Source: SIG565 sp045651765
GTDB lineage: Bacteria; Bacillota; Clostridia; Oscillospirales; Acutalibacteraceae
NCBI GenBank assembly: GCA_045651765.1
Contig: JAZRSY010000015.1
Coordinates: forward strand, 1 to 64,000
DNA length: 64,000 nt
Direction: 5' to 3'
The position numbers were made by a program, and so were the translations under genes. Below the pieces are notes generated by a model. It had not been told where the DNA came from and did no database searches. It worked only from the letters and a program-made list of their open reading frames with translations. Of this stretch, positions 51,057 through 60,082 are shown piece by piece; within the stretch, counting starts at the first letter, position 1; each line of letters starts with the position of its first letter.

Positions 51057-53297
51057 TTGAAAAGATTTTTATGTTTAATTTGCATAATTTTAATTTGTGT
51101 TGTGCCAATTTACGCCACAGCCGAACAATTTAATATTGAAGCAAAATTGGCGGCCGAAAAGGTTAAGGTTACAGAGAATGTTACCATAACAATAGGAACA
51201 GAAAATTTAAACACCGAATTTACCGCAGCCGAAATTAAGGTTGAAAATAACAATTATTTTAAGGTGATTTCGGGTAAATTCTTGGGTGAAGACAGTGAAA
51301 ATGCAACCTTTAACCCCTCTTCACTTAGCGGTAAAATTAATTACACAGAGCCGCAAACCGCTGGTTCTAATTTATTCTCCCTTATTTTACAGGCCGAAAA
51401 ACCAGCCTCAAAACCCGTAAAAATTAAAATTGAGTTTAAACTTTTTAATAACGAAAACCCTGTAACAACCCAAAATTTAACGGTAGAAATTTTAGCAGAA
51501 TGTGCCGAGCACAGCTTTGGCAATTGGACCAACGAATTTGGCCGCACCCCCGACTGCAAAACAGGCGGCAAAGCCACCAGAACCTGTTTTATTTGCGATT
51601 TTTCTGAAACAAAAAATCTAGAAAAAGGCGAACATAAATATGGAGAAGCCGCCGTTATTAAGCCCCCTACCTGCACCGAAATTGGTTACTCCCGTGCTTT
51701 TTGCCAAGAGTGCGGCGATAAAATTATAACCGAAGTTGCCGCCACAGGACACACACTGGGTGAGAAAACAACAACAACTCCCCCCACCTGCACCGAAACA
51801 GGCGTTTTAACGGCAAAATGTAATAATTGCGAACATTTTGAAGAATCCCCTGCCGCTGCATTGGGGCACAAGTTCGCCGAATCGGTTATTACAACCGAGC
51901 CCACAATTAGCACCAACGGCATTCAAACAGGCGTTTGTGTCAGGTGCAAAGAAACAAGCGACTCCCCTGTCGACTGCGCCCAATACGATGCCGCTAATAA
52001 AATACAATTCAACACAAAGTTGGGCGTTTTCCCCGTGGGAACTGTGCTTAAAGTCAGCAATATTACCGACCAAAACGAAGGTGTTAGAAAATCTCTTGAG
52101 CATATTACAAGCGTTTATACCGCATTTAACATAAACTCGGTTTACAGGCTCTCTGCGCCCGAACCGAACGGTGATTTAACCGCCACTTTCTCCATTCCGG
52201 CAGAATATGGTAAAAATGCCGCCTTATATTTTATATCGAACGACGGCTCTATTAGCAAATTAACCTCACAAATAAGCCCCGACGGGCTAACAATTACAAC
52301 CAAAATTAAACAAATGGGCACCTATGCTATTTGCAATGTTGGAATTATTGGCACAACTGCCGGCGGTTTTAAATTAAATGGTATATTTTTGGCCACTTTA
52401 GCATTAATACTAATAGTTTGTGTTTGGTTATTTATTGGGCTAAAGGTGTTTAGAAATAAAATTTTAAAAACGCTAAATAATATAAAAAAATGGTTAATAC
52501 TAAATTTAACATTCAAAAACATTAAGGCTAATTTTAAATTTCTAATAAAAAATATTCCCCTTTTATTTAAGGGCGAATCCGAATTCAAAAGCCCCTACCT
52601 ACGCCTTAAAAACGCCGAAGAAATTAAGGCTGTTATTTTTGATTTAGACCACACCCTTTTTGACCGCTGGGCAACATATTCAAAAATTTTAGATACCGAC
52701 ATTGCCTACACCGTTTTTAAAAAAGAAAAAGGCAAGAAAAAAATATTAAAGGCCTGGATTTTTGCCGATAAACATTACAATTATATATCTTGGGAAAAAG
52801 TGTGGGAATATTTGAAAAAGAAAGATGTAATAATAGATACAGTAGAACGCGAAAACTTTTTTGAAAACCACATTAAAAAACTTTTTATGGAAGTTGCCGT
52901 GCCCTATGATTTTACCATTCCCACTCTTGAAAAACTAAAAACAAAGGGCTACAAGATTGGTTTAATTACAAACGGTTCTAACAAACTGCAACGCACAAAA
53001 TTAGAGGCTTTGGGGCTTAACAATATTTTTGACGCCGTAATAATATCGGATAATTATGGGCTTAGGAAACCCAACCGACTATTATTTTATAAAATGGCCG
53101 AACTAATTAAAACCCAGCCCCAAAATATGCTTTATGTGGGCGACCACCCTTTAAACGATATTGAAGCCTCAAGGCAGGCAGGCTACACACCTGTTTGGGT
53201 TAAAACTAAGGGTAGGTGGCAATTTAATAGCATTGAAAAATGTTCACTGCGGGTTAAAAATATATCAGAAATACTTAAAATTTTAAACATAAAATAG
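51057..53297 (+). CDS. Fusion: secreted cohesin-like domain, cysteine-pair repeats, membrane helix, cytoplasmic HAD hydrolase
   Basis: 746 residues, TTG start at 51057 (AAGGGAG upstream). Signal peptide 1-22; beta-sandwich about 23-145, similar to a cohesin or BIg-like domain; four repeats at about 150-310 of the form PTCTExG...CxxC, with CFICDF, CQECGD, CNNCEH and CVRCKE, a type seen in surface proteins of gut Firmicutes; a further beta domain about 310-435; membrane helix about 440-465; basic linker; then a HAD domain about 520-746 with DLDHTLFD, ITNGSN, KPN and VGDHPLND. All four HAD motifs look active. The frame is continuous with no stop or shift, so the fusion is real in the sequence. 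Outside-to-inside signalling or a wall-linked phosphatase can be imagined, but nothing like it is known to me. Confidence 0.85.
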   Translation: MKRFLCLICIILICVVPIYATAEQFNIEAKLAAEKVKVTENVTITIGTENLNTEFTAAEIKVENNNYFKVISGKFLGEDSENATFNPSSLSGKINYTEPQTAGSNLFSLILQAEKPASKPVKIKIEFKLFNNENPVTTQNLTVEILAECAEHSFGNWTNEFGRTPDCKTGGKATRTCFICDFSETKNLEKGEHKYGEAAVIKPPTCTEIGYSRAFCQECGDKIITEVAATGHTLGEKTTTTPPTCTETGVLTAKCNNCEHFEESPAAALGHKFAESVITTEPTISTNGIQTGVCVRCKETSDSPVDCAQYDAANKIQFNTKLGVFPVGTVLKVSNITDQNEGVRKSLEHITSVYTAFNINSVYRLSAPEPNGDLTATFSIPAEYGKNAALYFISNDGSISKLTSQISPDGLTITTKIKQMGTYAICNVGIIGTTAGGFKLNGIFLATLALILIVCVWLFIGLKVFRNKILKTLNNIKKWLILNLTFKNIKANFKFLIKNIPLLFKGESEFKSPYLRLKNAEEIKAVIFDLDHTLFDRWATYSKILDTDIAYTVFKKEKGKKKILKAWIFADKHYNYISWEKVWEYLKKKDVIIDTVERENFFENHIKKLFMEVAVPYDFTIPTLEKLKTKGYKIGLITNGSNKLQRTKLEALGLNNIFDAVIISDNYGLRKPNRLLFYKMAELIKTQPQNMLYVGDHPLNDIEASRQAGYTPVWVKTKGRWQFNSIEKCSLRVKNISEILKILNIK

Positions 53298-53312
53298 AAT
53301 ATGCTTTTACAT

Positions 53313-53344
53313 AAACCCTTTAAAACCTAGGTTTTAAAGGGTTT
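53313..53344. terminator. Terminator after the HAD fusion
   Basis: A 32-base perfect palindrome: AAACCCTTTAAAACCT followed by its complement, centred on CCTAGG. TTTTTAAT follows on the plus strand. Confidence 0.8.
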
Positions 53345-53400
53345 TTAATCCCCCGCAACCAGTTATCTAATTGATAAATACTCTACAAGGAGGAGTTATA

Positions 53401-55044
53401 ATGACTTTAGGTCAAAAAATTGCAATATTAAGAACTGCTGCTAAAATCTCACAAGAAAATTTGGCCGAAAAATTAGGCGTCTCGCGACAATCGGTATCTA
53501 AGTGGGAATCCGATAAAGTCCTGCCCGAAATTAATACCGTTTTACAACTTTCAAAAATTTTCAGCATTACTACCGATGATTTACTGCATAATGAAATACC
53601 GCTTCCCCCCACCTATACCGAACCTATTTTCAGACCTAAAGAATCGATTAATTATAATCTTAAATATTTTGGGACCGATGGCTTCAGGGGTGAATCGGGA
53701 ATTGCGCTTACCTCGGAGCATGCCTTTAAAATTGGCCGATTTTTAGGTTGGTATTATACCTCTTCTTTCTTTAATGGCCGCCGCGAACAAGGCAAAAAAA
53801 CCAAAATTGTTATTGGCAAAGACACACGACGCTCGAGTTATATGTTTGAATATTCTATTGTTGCCGGTCTTACAGCATCGGGAGCCGATGCTTATATGCT
53901 GCACGTAACCACCACGCCCAGCGTTTCTTATGTGGCAATACAAGATAATTTTGATTGCGGAATTATGATTTCGGCTTCACACAACCCGTTTTACGACAAT
54001 GGAATTAAACTGATTAATTCTCAGGGAGAAAAAATGGATGACTACACCCTTTCGCTTATAGAAAAATATATTGACGGCGAAATAGAATTTTTTGGATTTA
54101 ACGATGATTTGCCCTATGCCACCAAAGAAAATATTGGACAAATTATTGACTACACGGCAGGCCGAAACCGCTATGTAGGTTATTTGATTTCGGTTGCCGC
54201 TAATTCCTACAAAAATTTAAATATTGCGCTCGACTGTGCCAACGGCTCGGCTTGGATGATAGCCCGAAATGTATTTAACGCGCTGGGAGCCAAAACACAT
54301 GTTATTAACGCTGAACCAAACGGAATTAACATTAATAACCACGCAGGCTCAACCAATATTGGCCCGCTTCGCCAATTTGTGCGGGAAAATAACTGTGATG
54401 TAGGCTTTGCCTTTGATGGCGATGCCGACCGATTAATTGCCGTTGACGAAAACGGCGAGATTGTAAACGGCGACCATGTAATATATATTTTAGCCAAAAT
54501 GCTAAAGGAAAAAGGTCTTTTAAGCTCCAACACCGTAGTGGCAACGGTAATGTCTAATCTGGGATTATTCAGAGCCCTGGACGAAGCCGGAATAAATTAC
54601 ATTCAAACCACGGTTGGCGACCGTTTTGTGCATGCCGCCATGATGGAAAACAACTGTGGAATAGGCGGCGAACAAAGTGGACACACCATTATTAAAAAAT
54701 ATGCATCCACGGGTGATGGCATTTTAACCGCTATACTACTTACCGAATGTATGGTAGATTATAAATCCACACTAAGCCAACTTGCAAGACCCGTTAAAAT
54801 GTACCCTCAAACCGTTAAAAACATTACCGTTACCGACAAATCGGCCGCCGCTACTGACGGAACGGTTTTGGCCGCCGTTCAGGAAATTAACGAAACCTTA
54901 GGTAAAAACGGCAGGGTTTTATTAAGAGAAAGCGGCACCGAGCCTGTAATTAGGGTAATGGTGGAAAGTGATTCTCAAAAGACTTGCGATTCTTATGCCG
55001 AAAGGCTTATAAAACTTATTTCTGACTTAGGATATGCCAAATAA
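53401..55044 (+). CDS. XRE helix-turn-helix fused to phosphoglucosamine mutase (GlmM-like)
   Basis: 547 residues from the ATG at 53401 (AAGGAGG upstream). Residues 3-60 are a Cro/C1-type helix-turn-helix (ISQENLAEKLGVSRQSVSKW). From about 87 a complete GlmM/phosphohexomutase follows: YFGTDGFRGE, active-site serine in SASHNPFYDN (about 190), metal loop DGDADR (about 338) and phosphate loop RESGTEPVIRVMVE (about 509). Fusion of a DNA-binding domain to this enzyme is unusual; it could let the enzyme sense its sugar phosphate and control wall-precursor genes. One unbroken frame with a strong start and its own terminator. It may still make GlcN-1-P. Confidence 0.9.
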   Translation: MTLGQKIAILRTAAKISQENLAEKLGVSRQSVSKWESDKVLPEINTVLQLSKIFSITTDDLLHNEIPLPPTYTEPIFRPKESINYNLKYFGTDGFRGESGIALTSEHAFKIGRFLGWYYTSSFFNGRREQGKKTKIVIGKDTRRSSYMFEYSIVAGLTASGADAYMLHVTTTPSVSYVAIQDNFDCGIMISASHNPFYDNGIKLINSQGEKMDDYTLSLIEKYIDGEIEFFGFNDDLPYATKENIGQIIDYTAGRNRYVGYLISVAANSYKNLNIALDCANGSAWMIARNVFNALGAKTHVINAEPNGININNHAGSTNIGPLRQFVRENNCDVGFAFDGDADRLIAVDENGEIVNGDHVIYILAKMLKEKGLLSSNTVVATVMSNLGLFRALDEAGINYIQTTVGDRFVHAAMMENNCGIGGEQSGHTIIKKYASTGDGILTAILLTECMVDYKSTLSQLARPVKMYPQTVKNITVTDKSAAATDGTVLAAVQEINETLGKNGRVLLRESGTEPVIRVMVESDSQKTCDSYAERLIKLISDLGYAK

Positions 55045-55049
55045 TTTTA

Positions 55050-55081
55050 AAAGAGCAAAATTCTTTTGAGTTTTGCTCTTT
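55050..55081 (+). terminator. Terminator of the HTH-GlmM gene
   Basis: Eleven-base stem AAAGAGCAAAA/TTTTGCTCTTT, 10-base loop, then TTTTTG. Confidence 0.88.
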
Positions 55082-55106
55082 TTTTGTTAATTTTAACTTA
55101 AAAATC

Positions 55107-55135
55107 TTGTAAAAATACTACTATTGTTGTATAAT
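55107..55135 (+). promoter_or_regulatory. Promoter of the rnf operon
   Basis: TTGTAA (55107-55112), 17-base spacer, TATAAT (55130-55135). The leader of about 30 bases before rnfC carries GGAGGTG. No regulator site was identified. Confidence 0.75.
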
Positions 55136-55169
55136 ATATATTGTATAAGCATTTTGGAGGTGCATACTA

Positions 55170-56507
55170 ATGAAATATATTGCGGAGGAAATTTTAAAGC
55201 CTGTTAAAAATATTGCAGGCGGTATAAATTTACCGCATTTTAAAAACACTGCCGACAGCATAGCTACAACCTTGCCCGACCCAAAAACAGTTATTATGCC
55301 CCTTAAACAGCACATTGGTGCTGCCCTTGAACCTACTGTTGCGGTAACCGACAAGGTTTTTGTTGGCACCCTTATTGCCGACAGCCAAAGCCCTATGAGT
55401 GCACCGCTGCATTCAAGTGTATCGGGCACGGTTAAAGAAATTACCGAATTTAAAATGCCATCTGGCGAAAAGGTTAAAGCCATTATAATTGAATCCGATG
55501 GTACCGCCACACAAGCCGAACTTACCATTCCCACAATAAACTCGGCCAAAGATATTGTTAATGCTGCAAGAAATGCAGGTCTTGTGGGCCTTGGTGGCGC
55601 AGGGTTTCCAACTCACATTAAGTTAGCCCCCGCAGTTAACGATAATATTGACACTTTAATAATTAACGCCGCCGAGTGCGAGCCCTATATTACCAGCGAC
55701 TACCGCACCTGTATGGACGATTATGCCGATGTTTTCGATGGTATTTATTTGCTTAAAAAACATTTTGATTTTAAAAATATTATAATTGCCGTGGAAGCCG
55801 ACAAGCCCCTTGCCATACGAAAGTTATATGAAATAGCTTCTGACCGACGAGACACACTTAACTCCGTAAAAATTATGAAGCTTAAAAAAACCTACCCACA
55901 GGGCGCAGAAAAGTTTTTGGTGTACACCACAACAGGCAAAAAAATACCGCCAGGCAAGTTACCAAGCGATGTTGGCTGTGTTGTTATGAACATTACAAGC
56001 GTTGCAACGCTTAATAGGTACATAAGAACGGGTATGCCGCTTGTAAGCAAGCGCATTACGGTAGACGGCAACGGCATTACCAACCCACAAAACCTAATTG
56101 TTCCCATTGGAACACCAATAATTAATGTTTTGGAGTTTTGCGGTTATAGCGAAAATATTACAAAAATTCTTTATGGCGGACCTATGATGGGCCTTGCCGT
56201 TAACGACATTAACAACCCTGTGCTAAAGCAAAATAATGCTATTTTAGCGCTTTGCGAAAACCAAAATTTTAAAACTACACCTTGCATTAAATGTGGTCGC
56301 TGCCTAAGGCACTGCCCTGTAAATTTAACGCCTGCCTTGGTTAACGCAGCACTAAAGCGCCAAGACAGTGCAAAACTCGCACAACTCAACATTAACCAAT
56401 GTATTGAATGCGGCAGTTGTGCTTATGTTTGTCCTGCCGGAATACCATTAACTCAAGTTATGCGCACGGCAAAATCGGTTTTAAGGAGGAATAGCAATGT
56501 TAAATAA
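55170..56507 (+). CDS. rnfC: Electron transport complex subunit RnfC
   Basis: 445 residues, cytoplasmic. The peripheral subunit that contacts NAD(H). N-terminal barrel, the Rossmann-like nucleotide region GLGGAGFPTHIKL (about 143-155), AAECEPYITSDYR, and two [4Fe-4S] sites CIKCGRCLRHCP (about 372-383) and CIECGSCAYVCP (about 410-421). Complete. It overlaps rnfD by 11 bases. Confidence 0.96.
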   Translation: MKYIAEEILKPVKNIAGGINLPHFKNTADSIATTLPDPKTVIMPLKQHIGAALEPTVAVTDKVFVGTLIADSQSPMSAPLHSSVSGTVKEITEFKMPSGEKVKAIIIESDGTATQAELTIPTINSAKDIVNAARNAGLVGLGGAGFPTHIKLAPAVNDNIDTLIINAAECEPYITSDYRTCMDDYADVFDGIYLLKKHFDFKNIIIAVEADKPLAIRKLYEIASDRRDTLNSVKIMKLKKTYPQGAEKFLVYTTTGKKIPPGKLPSDVGCVVMNITSVATLNRYIRTGMPLVSKRITVDGNGITNPQNLIVPIGTPIINVLEFCGYSENITKILYGGPMMGLAVNDINNPVLKQNNAILALCENQNFKTTPCIKCGRCLRHCPVNLTPALVNAALKRQDSAKLAQLNINQCIECGSCAYVCPAGIPLTQVMRTAKSVLRRNSNVK

Positions 56508-57405
56508 ATTAACCGTTTCCTCTTCTCCGCACATTCATTTGGGTGAGAGAACCTCGAGCATTATGTTGGATGTTATTATCGCTCTAATTCCGACCACTAT
56601 TTACGGCATAATTCTTTTTGGGTTGAATGCAGCATTGGTTATTTTGGTGTCGGTTGTTTCGGCAATGCTAAGCGAATTTATTTGGAATAAAATACTTAAA
56701 AAAGAAAATTCGTTAACCGATTTAAGCGCTGTTGTAACCGGCCTTTTATTAGGCCTTTGCCTGCCACCCAGGCTCCCTGTTTGGATGGCCGCTTTAGGCA
56801 GTGCTATTGCAATAATTATTATTAAGCAAATGTTTGGTGGTTTGGGCCAAAATTTTGCTAACCCAGCCGCCACAGCCAGAATAGTGCTTATGGTTTCCTT
56901 CCCCGCTGCCATGACAAGCTTTTATGAGCCTTTCGGCAACATTGTCAGCAGCGCAACCCCTCTTGTGAATGAAAGCGCCTTTACCATAAAAGAACTTTTA
57001 TTTGGAATTCACGGCGGCTGCATAGGCGAGGTTGCCATATTGCCATTAATAATAGGCGGTTTGTACCTAATGGCAAGGCGAATTATTTCGCCTATAATTC
57101 CCGTTTCATTTATTGGAACCGTATTTGTTTTTTCTTGGATTTTAGGGTTAAACCCCTTAAATGCAATTTTAAGCGGCAGTTTAATTCTTGGAGCATTTTT
57201 CATGGCCACCGACTATGTTACAACCCCAAGTTTTAATTTAGGTAAATTGATTTTTGGTGTTGGCTGCGGCATTTTAACGGTTGTTATTAGGTGTTTTGCC
57301 GCCCTGCCCGAAGGTGTTTCGTATGCCATTTTAATCATGAACCTTTTGGTTGGCTACATTAATAAACTAACCATGCAAAAGCCGTTTTTTAAGGAGGTTA
57401 AATAA
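56497..57405 (+). CDS. rnfD: Electron transport complex subunit RnfD
   Basis: 302 residues, about nine membrane helices. SSPHIHLGERTSSIMLDVI at the N-terminus is typical of RnfD, and GGLGQNFANPAATARI and FMATDYVTTPSF are family motifs near the flavin. Part of the ion-pumping membrane core. GGAGG precedes the start. Confidence 0.95.
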   Translation: MLNKLTVSSSPHIHLGERTSSIMLDVIIALIPTTIYGIILFGLNAALVILVSVVSAMLSEFIWNKILKKENSLTDLSAVVTGLLLGLCLPPRLPVWMAALGSAIAIIIIKQMFGGLGQNFANPAATARIVLMVSFPAAMTSFYEPFGNIVSSATPLVNESAFTIKELLFGIHGGCIGEVAILPLIIGGLYLMARRIISPIIPVSFIGTVFVFSWILGLNPLNAILSGSLILGAFFMATDYVTTPSFNLGKLIFGVGCGILTVVIRCFAALPEGVSYAILIMNLLVGYINKLTMQKPFFKEVK

Positions 57406-57407
57406 AA

Positions 57408-58016
57408 ATGAACCTGCTTAATAAAATAAAATTATTTTACAATAAATATACCGATATTTTAAAGCCTATGTTTGTGCTTACCGTTATTTGTTTGGTAACG
57501 GCTGCGGCCTTATCGGTAACCAACATATTAACATCAGCGCGTATTGAAAATTTGGCAAATGAAAATAAAATCCGCGAGATGTCGGCAATTTTGCCTGCCC
57601 AAAATTATTCAGAGGTTACGATATCCACTGAAAATTCACAATTGTTTTTAGCTCAAAATGAGTCTGATTTTGCCGGTTATGTTGTAACCACTTCGGCCAA
57701 GGGCTACGGTGGCGATATTAACATTATGGCCGCCATTAACTCCGACAAAAAAATTATTGGCGTTAGCATTTTAAGTGCATCTGACGAAACCCCCGGTCTT
57801 GGTGGTAATGTTACCAAATCAGAATTTTATTCACAGTTTACGGGGCTCTCGGCCAACATAACGGCAACTAAAAACGCAGCAAACCCCGCCAATAACGAAA
57901 TTAAGGCCGTTACAGGTGCTACAATATCTTCAAAGGCCGTTACCAAGGCCGTTAACCAAGCTCTTCAAATTGTTGAAAATTACGAAAAAAGCTTTGTTGC
58001 CGAGGGGGTGCAGTAA
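57408..58016 (+). CDS. rnfG: Electron transport complex subunit RnfG
   Basis: 202 residues. One membrane helix (about 18-40) and an outer-facing domain with a covalent FMN site in VTGATISSKAV (the threonine of TGATIS, about 174-180) and GGDINIMAAI, ETPGLGG. Accepts electrons from RnfB through the membrane part. It starts 2 bases after rnfD. Confidence 0.94.
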   Translation: MNLLNKIKLFYNKYTDILKPMFVLTVICLVTAAALSVTNILTSARIENLANENKIREMSAILPAQNYSEVTISTENSQLFLAQNESDFAGYVVTTSAKGYGGDINIMAAINSDKKIIGVSILSASDETPGLGGNVTKSEFYSQFTGLSANITATKNAANPANNEIKAVTGATISSKAVTKAVNQALQIVENYEKSFVAEGVQ

Positions 58017-58688
58017 ATGAAAAAACATTTTTCTTACCTGACTAACGGGTTAATAAAAGAAAACCCTGTTTTAAGACTGGTGCTTGGCACCTGCCCAACA
58101 CTTGCTGTAACCACCGCCGCCATTAACGGTATTGGTATGGGAGTTGCTGCAACGCTTGTGCTTTTAGGCTCTAACGTTGCCATTTCGGCACTGCGTAAGT
58201 TTATTCCCGATAAGGTTAGAATCCCCGCTTACATAACAATTATTGCAGGCTTTGTAACAATTGTTCAAATGCTTGTGAAGGCATTTTTACCCACCATTGA
58301 TGCTTCACTCGGAATATTTTTGCCCCTTATTGTTGTTAACTGCATAATATTAGGCAGGGCCGAAATGTTCGCCTCTAAAAATAGTATTTTGCCCAGCGTG
58401 TTAGACGCCATTGGAATGGGCATTGGATTTACCGCCACCCTTACATTAATGGGCGGCATTAGAGAATTAATTGGCGCCGGAACACTGTTTGGGTTCCCAA
58501 TAACACAACAATTTATTAGCCCCATGGTTATAATGCTTTTACCACCGGGTGGATTTTTTGTATTTGGCGTTTTGGTTGCACTTTCTAACAAATTGGCCAC
58601 CAAAGCCGGTAAAGAACCTGTGAAAAGTTTAGGATGCAGCGGTTGCCCAATGGCAAGCAGTTGCAATAATAAAAAGGAGGCTGAATAA
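58017..58688 (+). CDS. rnfE: Electron transport complex subunit RnfE
   Basis: 223 residues with six membrane helices. LGTCPTLAVTTAAINGIGMG (19-38) and VVNCIILGRAEMFAS are typical of RnfE/NqrD. The C-terminus carries a short cysteine cluster (LGCSGCPMASSC) that many RnfE proteins lack. It is adjacent to rnfG without a gap. Confidence 0.94.
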   Translation: MKKHFSYLTNGLIKENPVLRLVLGTCPTLAVTTAAINGIGMGVAATLVLLGSNVAISALRKFIPDKVRIPAYITIIAGFVTIVQMLVKAFLPTIDASLGIFLPLIVVNCIILGRAEMFASKNSILPSVLDAIGMGIGFTATLTLMGGIRELIGAGTLFGFPITQQFISPMVIMLLPPGGFFVFGVLVALSNKLATKAGKEPVKSLGCSGCPMASSCNNKKEAE

Positions 58689-58690
58689 TT

Positions 58691-59272
58691 ATGACTACCA
58701 CTATAGTTTCTATTTTATTAGCCGGCCTTTTAACCGAAAACATGGTGCTTTCTAAATTTTTGGGTATCTGCCCGTTCTTAGGCACATCCAAAAAAGTTGA
58801 TACAGCGTTTAGCATGAGTTTGGCCGTAACGGCGGTTATGGTTATAGCCACGGCCGTTACATACCCACTTTACGCCTTTGTTTTATTGCCGCTAAATCTT
58901 AGTTATTTGCAAACAATTGTGTTTATTTTGGTTATAGCAGCATTGGTGCAATTCTTAGAAACCGTTTTAAAGAAATATGCCAAGCCTATATATGAATCGC
59001 TTGGTATATACCTGCCCTTAATTACCACCAACTGCGCCGTTTTGGGAATAACCCTTTTAAATTTCACAAAAGGTTATAATTTCTTTGAATCCATTATAAA
59101 CGCATTATCGGCAGGACTGGGCTTTATGTTAGCACTTATAATTTTTGCCGGTATTCGCCAAAAGGTTGATGAAGCCGATATACCCGAAGGCCTTAAAGGT
59201 CTGCCCATAACCTTAATTGCCGCATCTATAGTATCGCTTTCCTTCTTAGGATTTGCAGGAATAGGGGGTTAA
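58691..59272 (+). CDS. rnfA: Electron transport complex subunit RnfA
   Basis: 193 residues, six membrane helices, topology opposite to RnfE. ENMVLSKFLGICPFLGTSKK (about 18-37) and LITTNCAVLGI hold the two cysteines that form the intramembrane [2Fe-2S] cluster shared with RnfE. Complete. Confidence 0.95.
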   Translation: MTTTIVSILLAGLLTENMVLSKFLGICPFLGTSKKVDTAFSMSLAVTAVMVIATAVTYPLYAFVLLPLNLSYLQTIVFILVIAALVQFLETVLKKYAKPIYESLGIYLPLITTNCAVLGITLLNFTKGYNFFESIINALSAGLGFMLALIIFAGIRQKVDEADIPEGLKGLPITLIAASIVSLSFLGFAGIGG

Positions 59273-59275
59273 ATT

Positions 59276-60055
59276 ATGGCTGGTTTTTTATACACCGTTT
59301 TAATTGTGGGCGCCATTGGCTTAATACTTGGTGCGCTTTTAAGTTTTGCCGCTAAGTTCTTTTCTGTAAAAGGCGATGAAAAGGTAGAACAGATTCGCGC
59401 TTGTTTGCCAGGTGCTAATTGCGGCGCCTGCGGTTTTTCAGGGTGCGATGGCTACGCCGCTGCCATAGCTACCGGTCAAGCCGAATCTAACCTATGCACC
59501 CCCGGAGGCGAATCCACCGCCAAAGAATTATCGAAAATTTTAGGCAGTGATATTACCGTAGTTGCTAAAACAGCGGTTGTACATTGCAACCACTGTTTTG
59601 ACAAGGCTGTGTCCGACTTTGCTTATTGCGGCTTAAACTCTTGCGCTGCTGCCGCTATTATGTACAACGGTCCGCTTGCCTGCAAAAACGCCTGCATTGG
59701 ATTTGGCGACTGCATAAAAGTATGCGATAATAATGCCTTAAAATTAGAAAATGGCAATATTGTGGTTGATAAAAACCTTTGTGGCGGGTGTGGCAAATGT
59801 GTTAAAGCCTGCCCGAAAGGTGTTATAACACTCGAGGTTAAATGTCTGCCCTATGTTGCCTGCAGCAACACCGAAAAAGGCGCCGTTGCGCGCAAACAAT
59901 GTACCGCCGCTTGTATTGGTTGTAAAAAATGCGAAAAGGTGTGCGAACATAACGCCATTACGGTTAATAACAATTTAGCCGTTATTGATTCTGCGCTTTG
60001 TGTTGGTTGCAACAACTGTTCGGCCGCCTGCCCTGTGGGTTGCATATTAAATTAA
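59276..60055 (+). CDS. rnfB: Electron transport complex subunit RnfB
   Basis: 259 residues. Membrane anchor 5-28, then the cluster motif CLPGANCGACGFSGCDGYA (about 43-61), then ferredoxin-type sites CIGFGDCIKVC, CGGCGKCVKACP, CIGCKKCEKVC and CVGCNNCSAACP. It accepts electrons from reduced ferredoxin. It is last in the operon, as in clostridia; a terminator follows at once. Confidence 0.96.
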   Translation: MAGFLYTVLIVGAIGLILGALLSFAAKFFSVKGDEKVEQIRACLPGANCGACGFSGCDGYAAAIATGQAESNLCTPGGESTAKELSKILGSDITVVAKTAVVHCNHCFDKAVSDFAYCGLNSCAAAAIMYNGPLACKNACIGFGDCIKVCDNNALKLENGNIVVDKNLCGGCGKCVKACPKGVITLEVKCLPYVACSNTEKGAVARKQCTAACIGCKKCEKVCEHNAITVNNNLAVIDSALCVGCNNCSAACPVGCILN

Positions 60056-60082
60056 AAAAAGGAGGCTTATACCTCCTTTTTT
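60054..60082. terminator. Bidirectional terminator between rnfB and ung
   Basis: AAAAAAAGGAGG, 6-base loop, CCTCCTTTTTTA. The run of A on one side gives a T-run for the other strand. Confidence 0.9.

Noticed and set aside
51500..51980. Repeats that could be a CRISPR or tandem DNA repeat
   Set aside because: The similarity is at protein level (PTCTExG...CxxC); the DNA copies differ and the spacing is that of protein domains.
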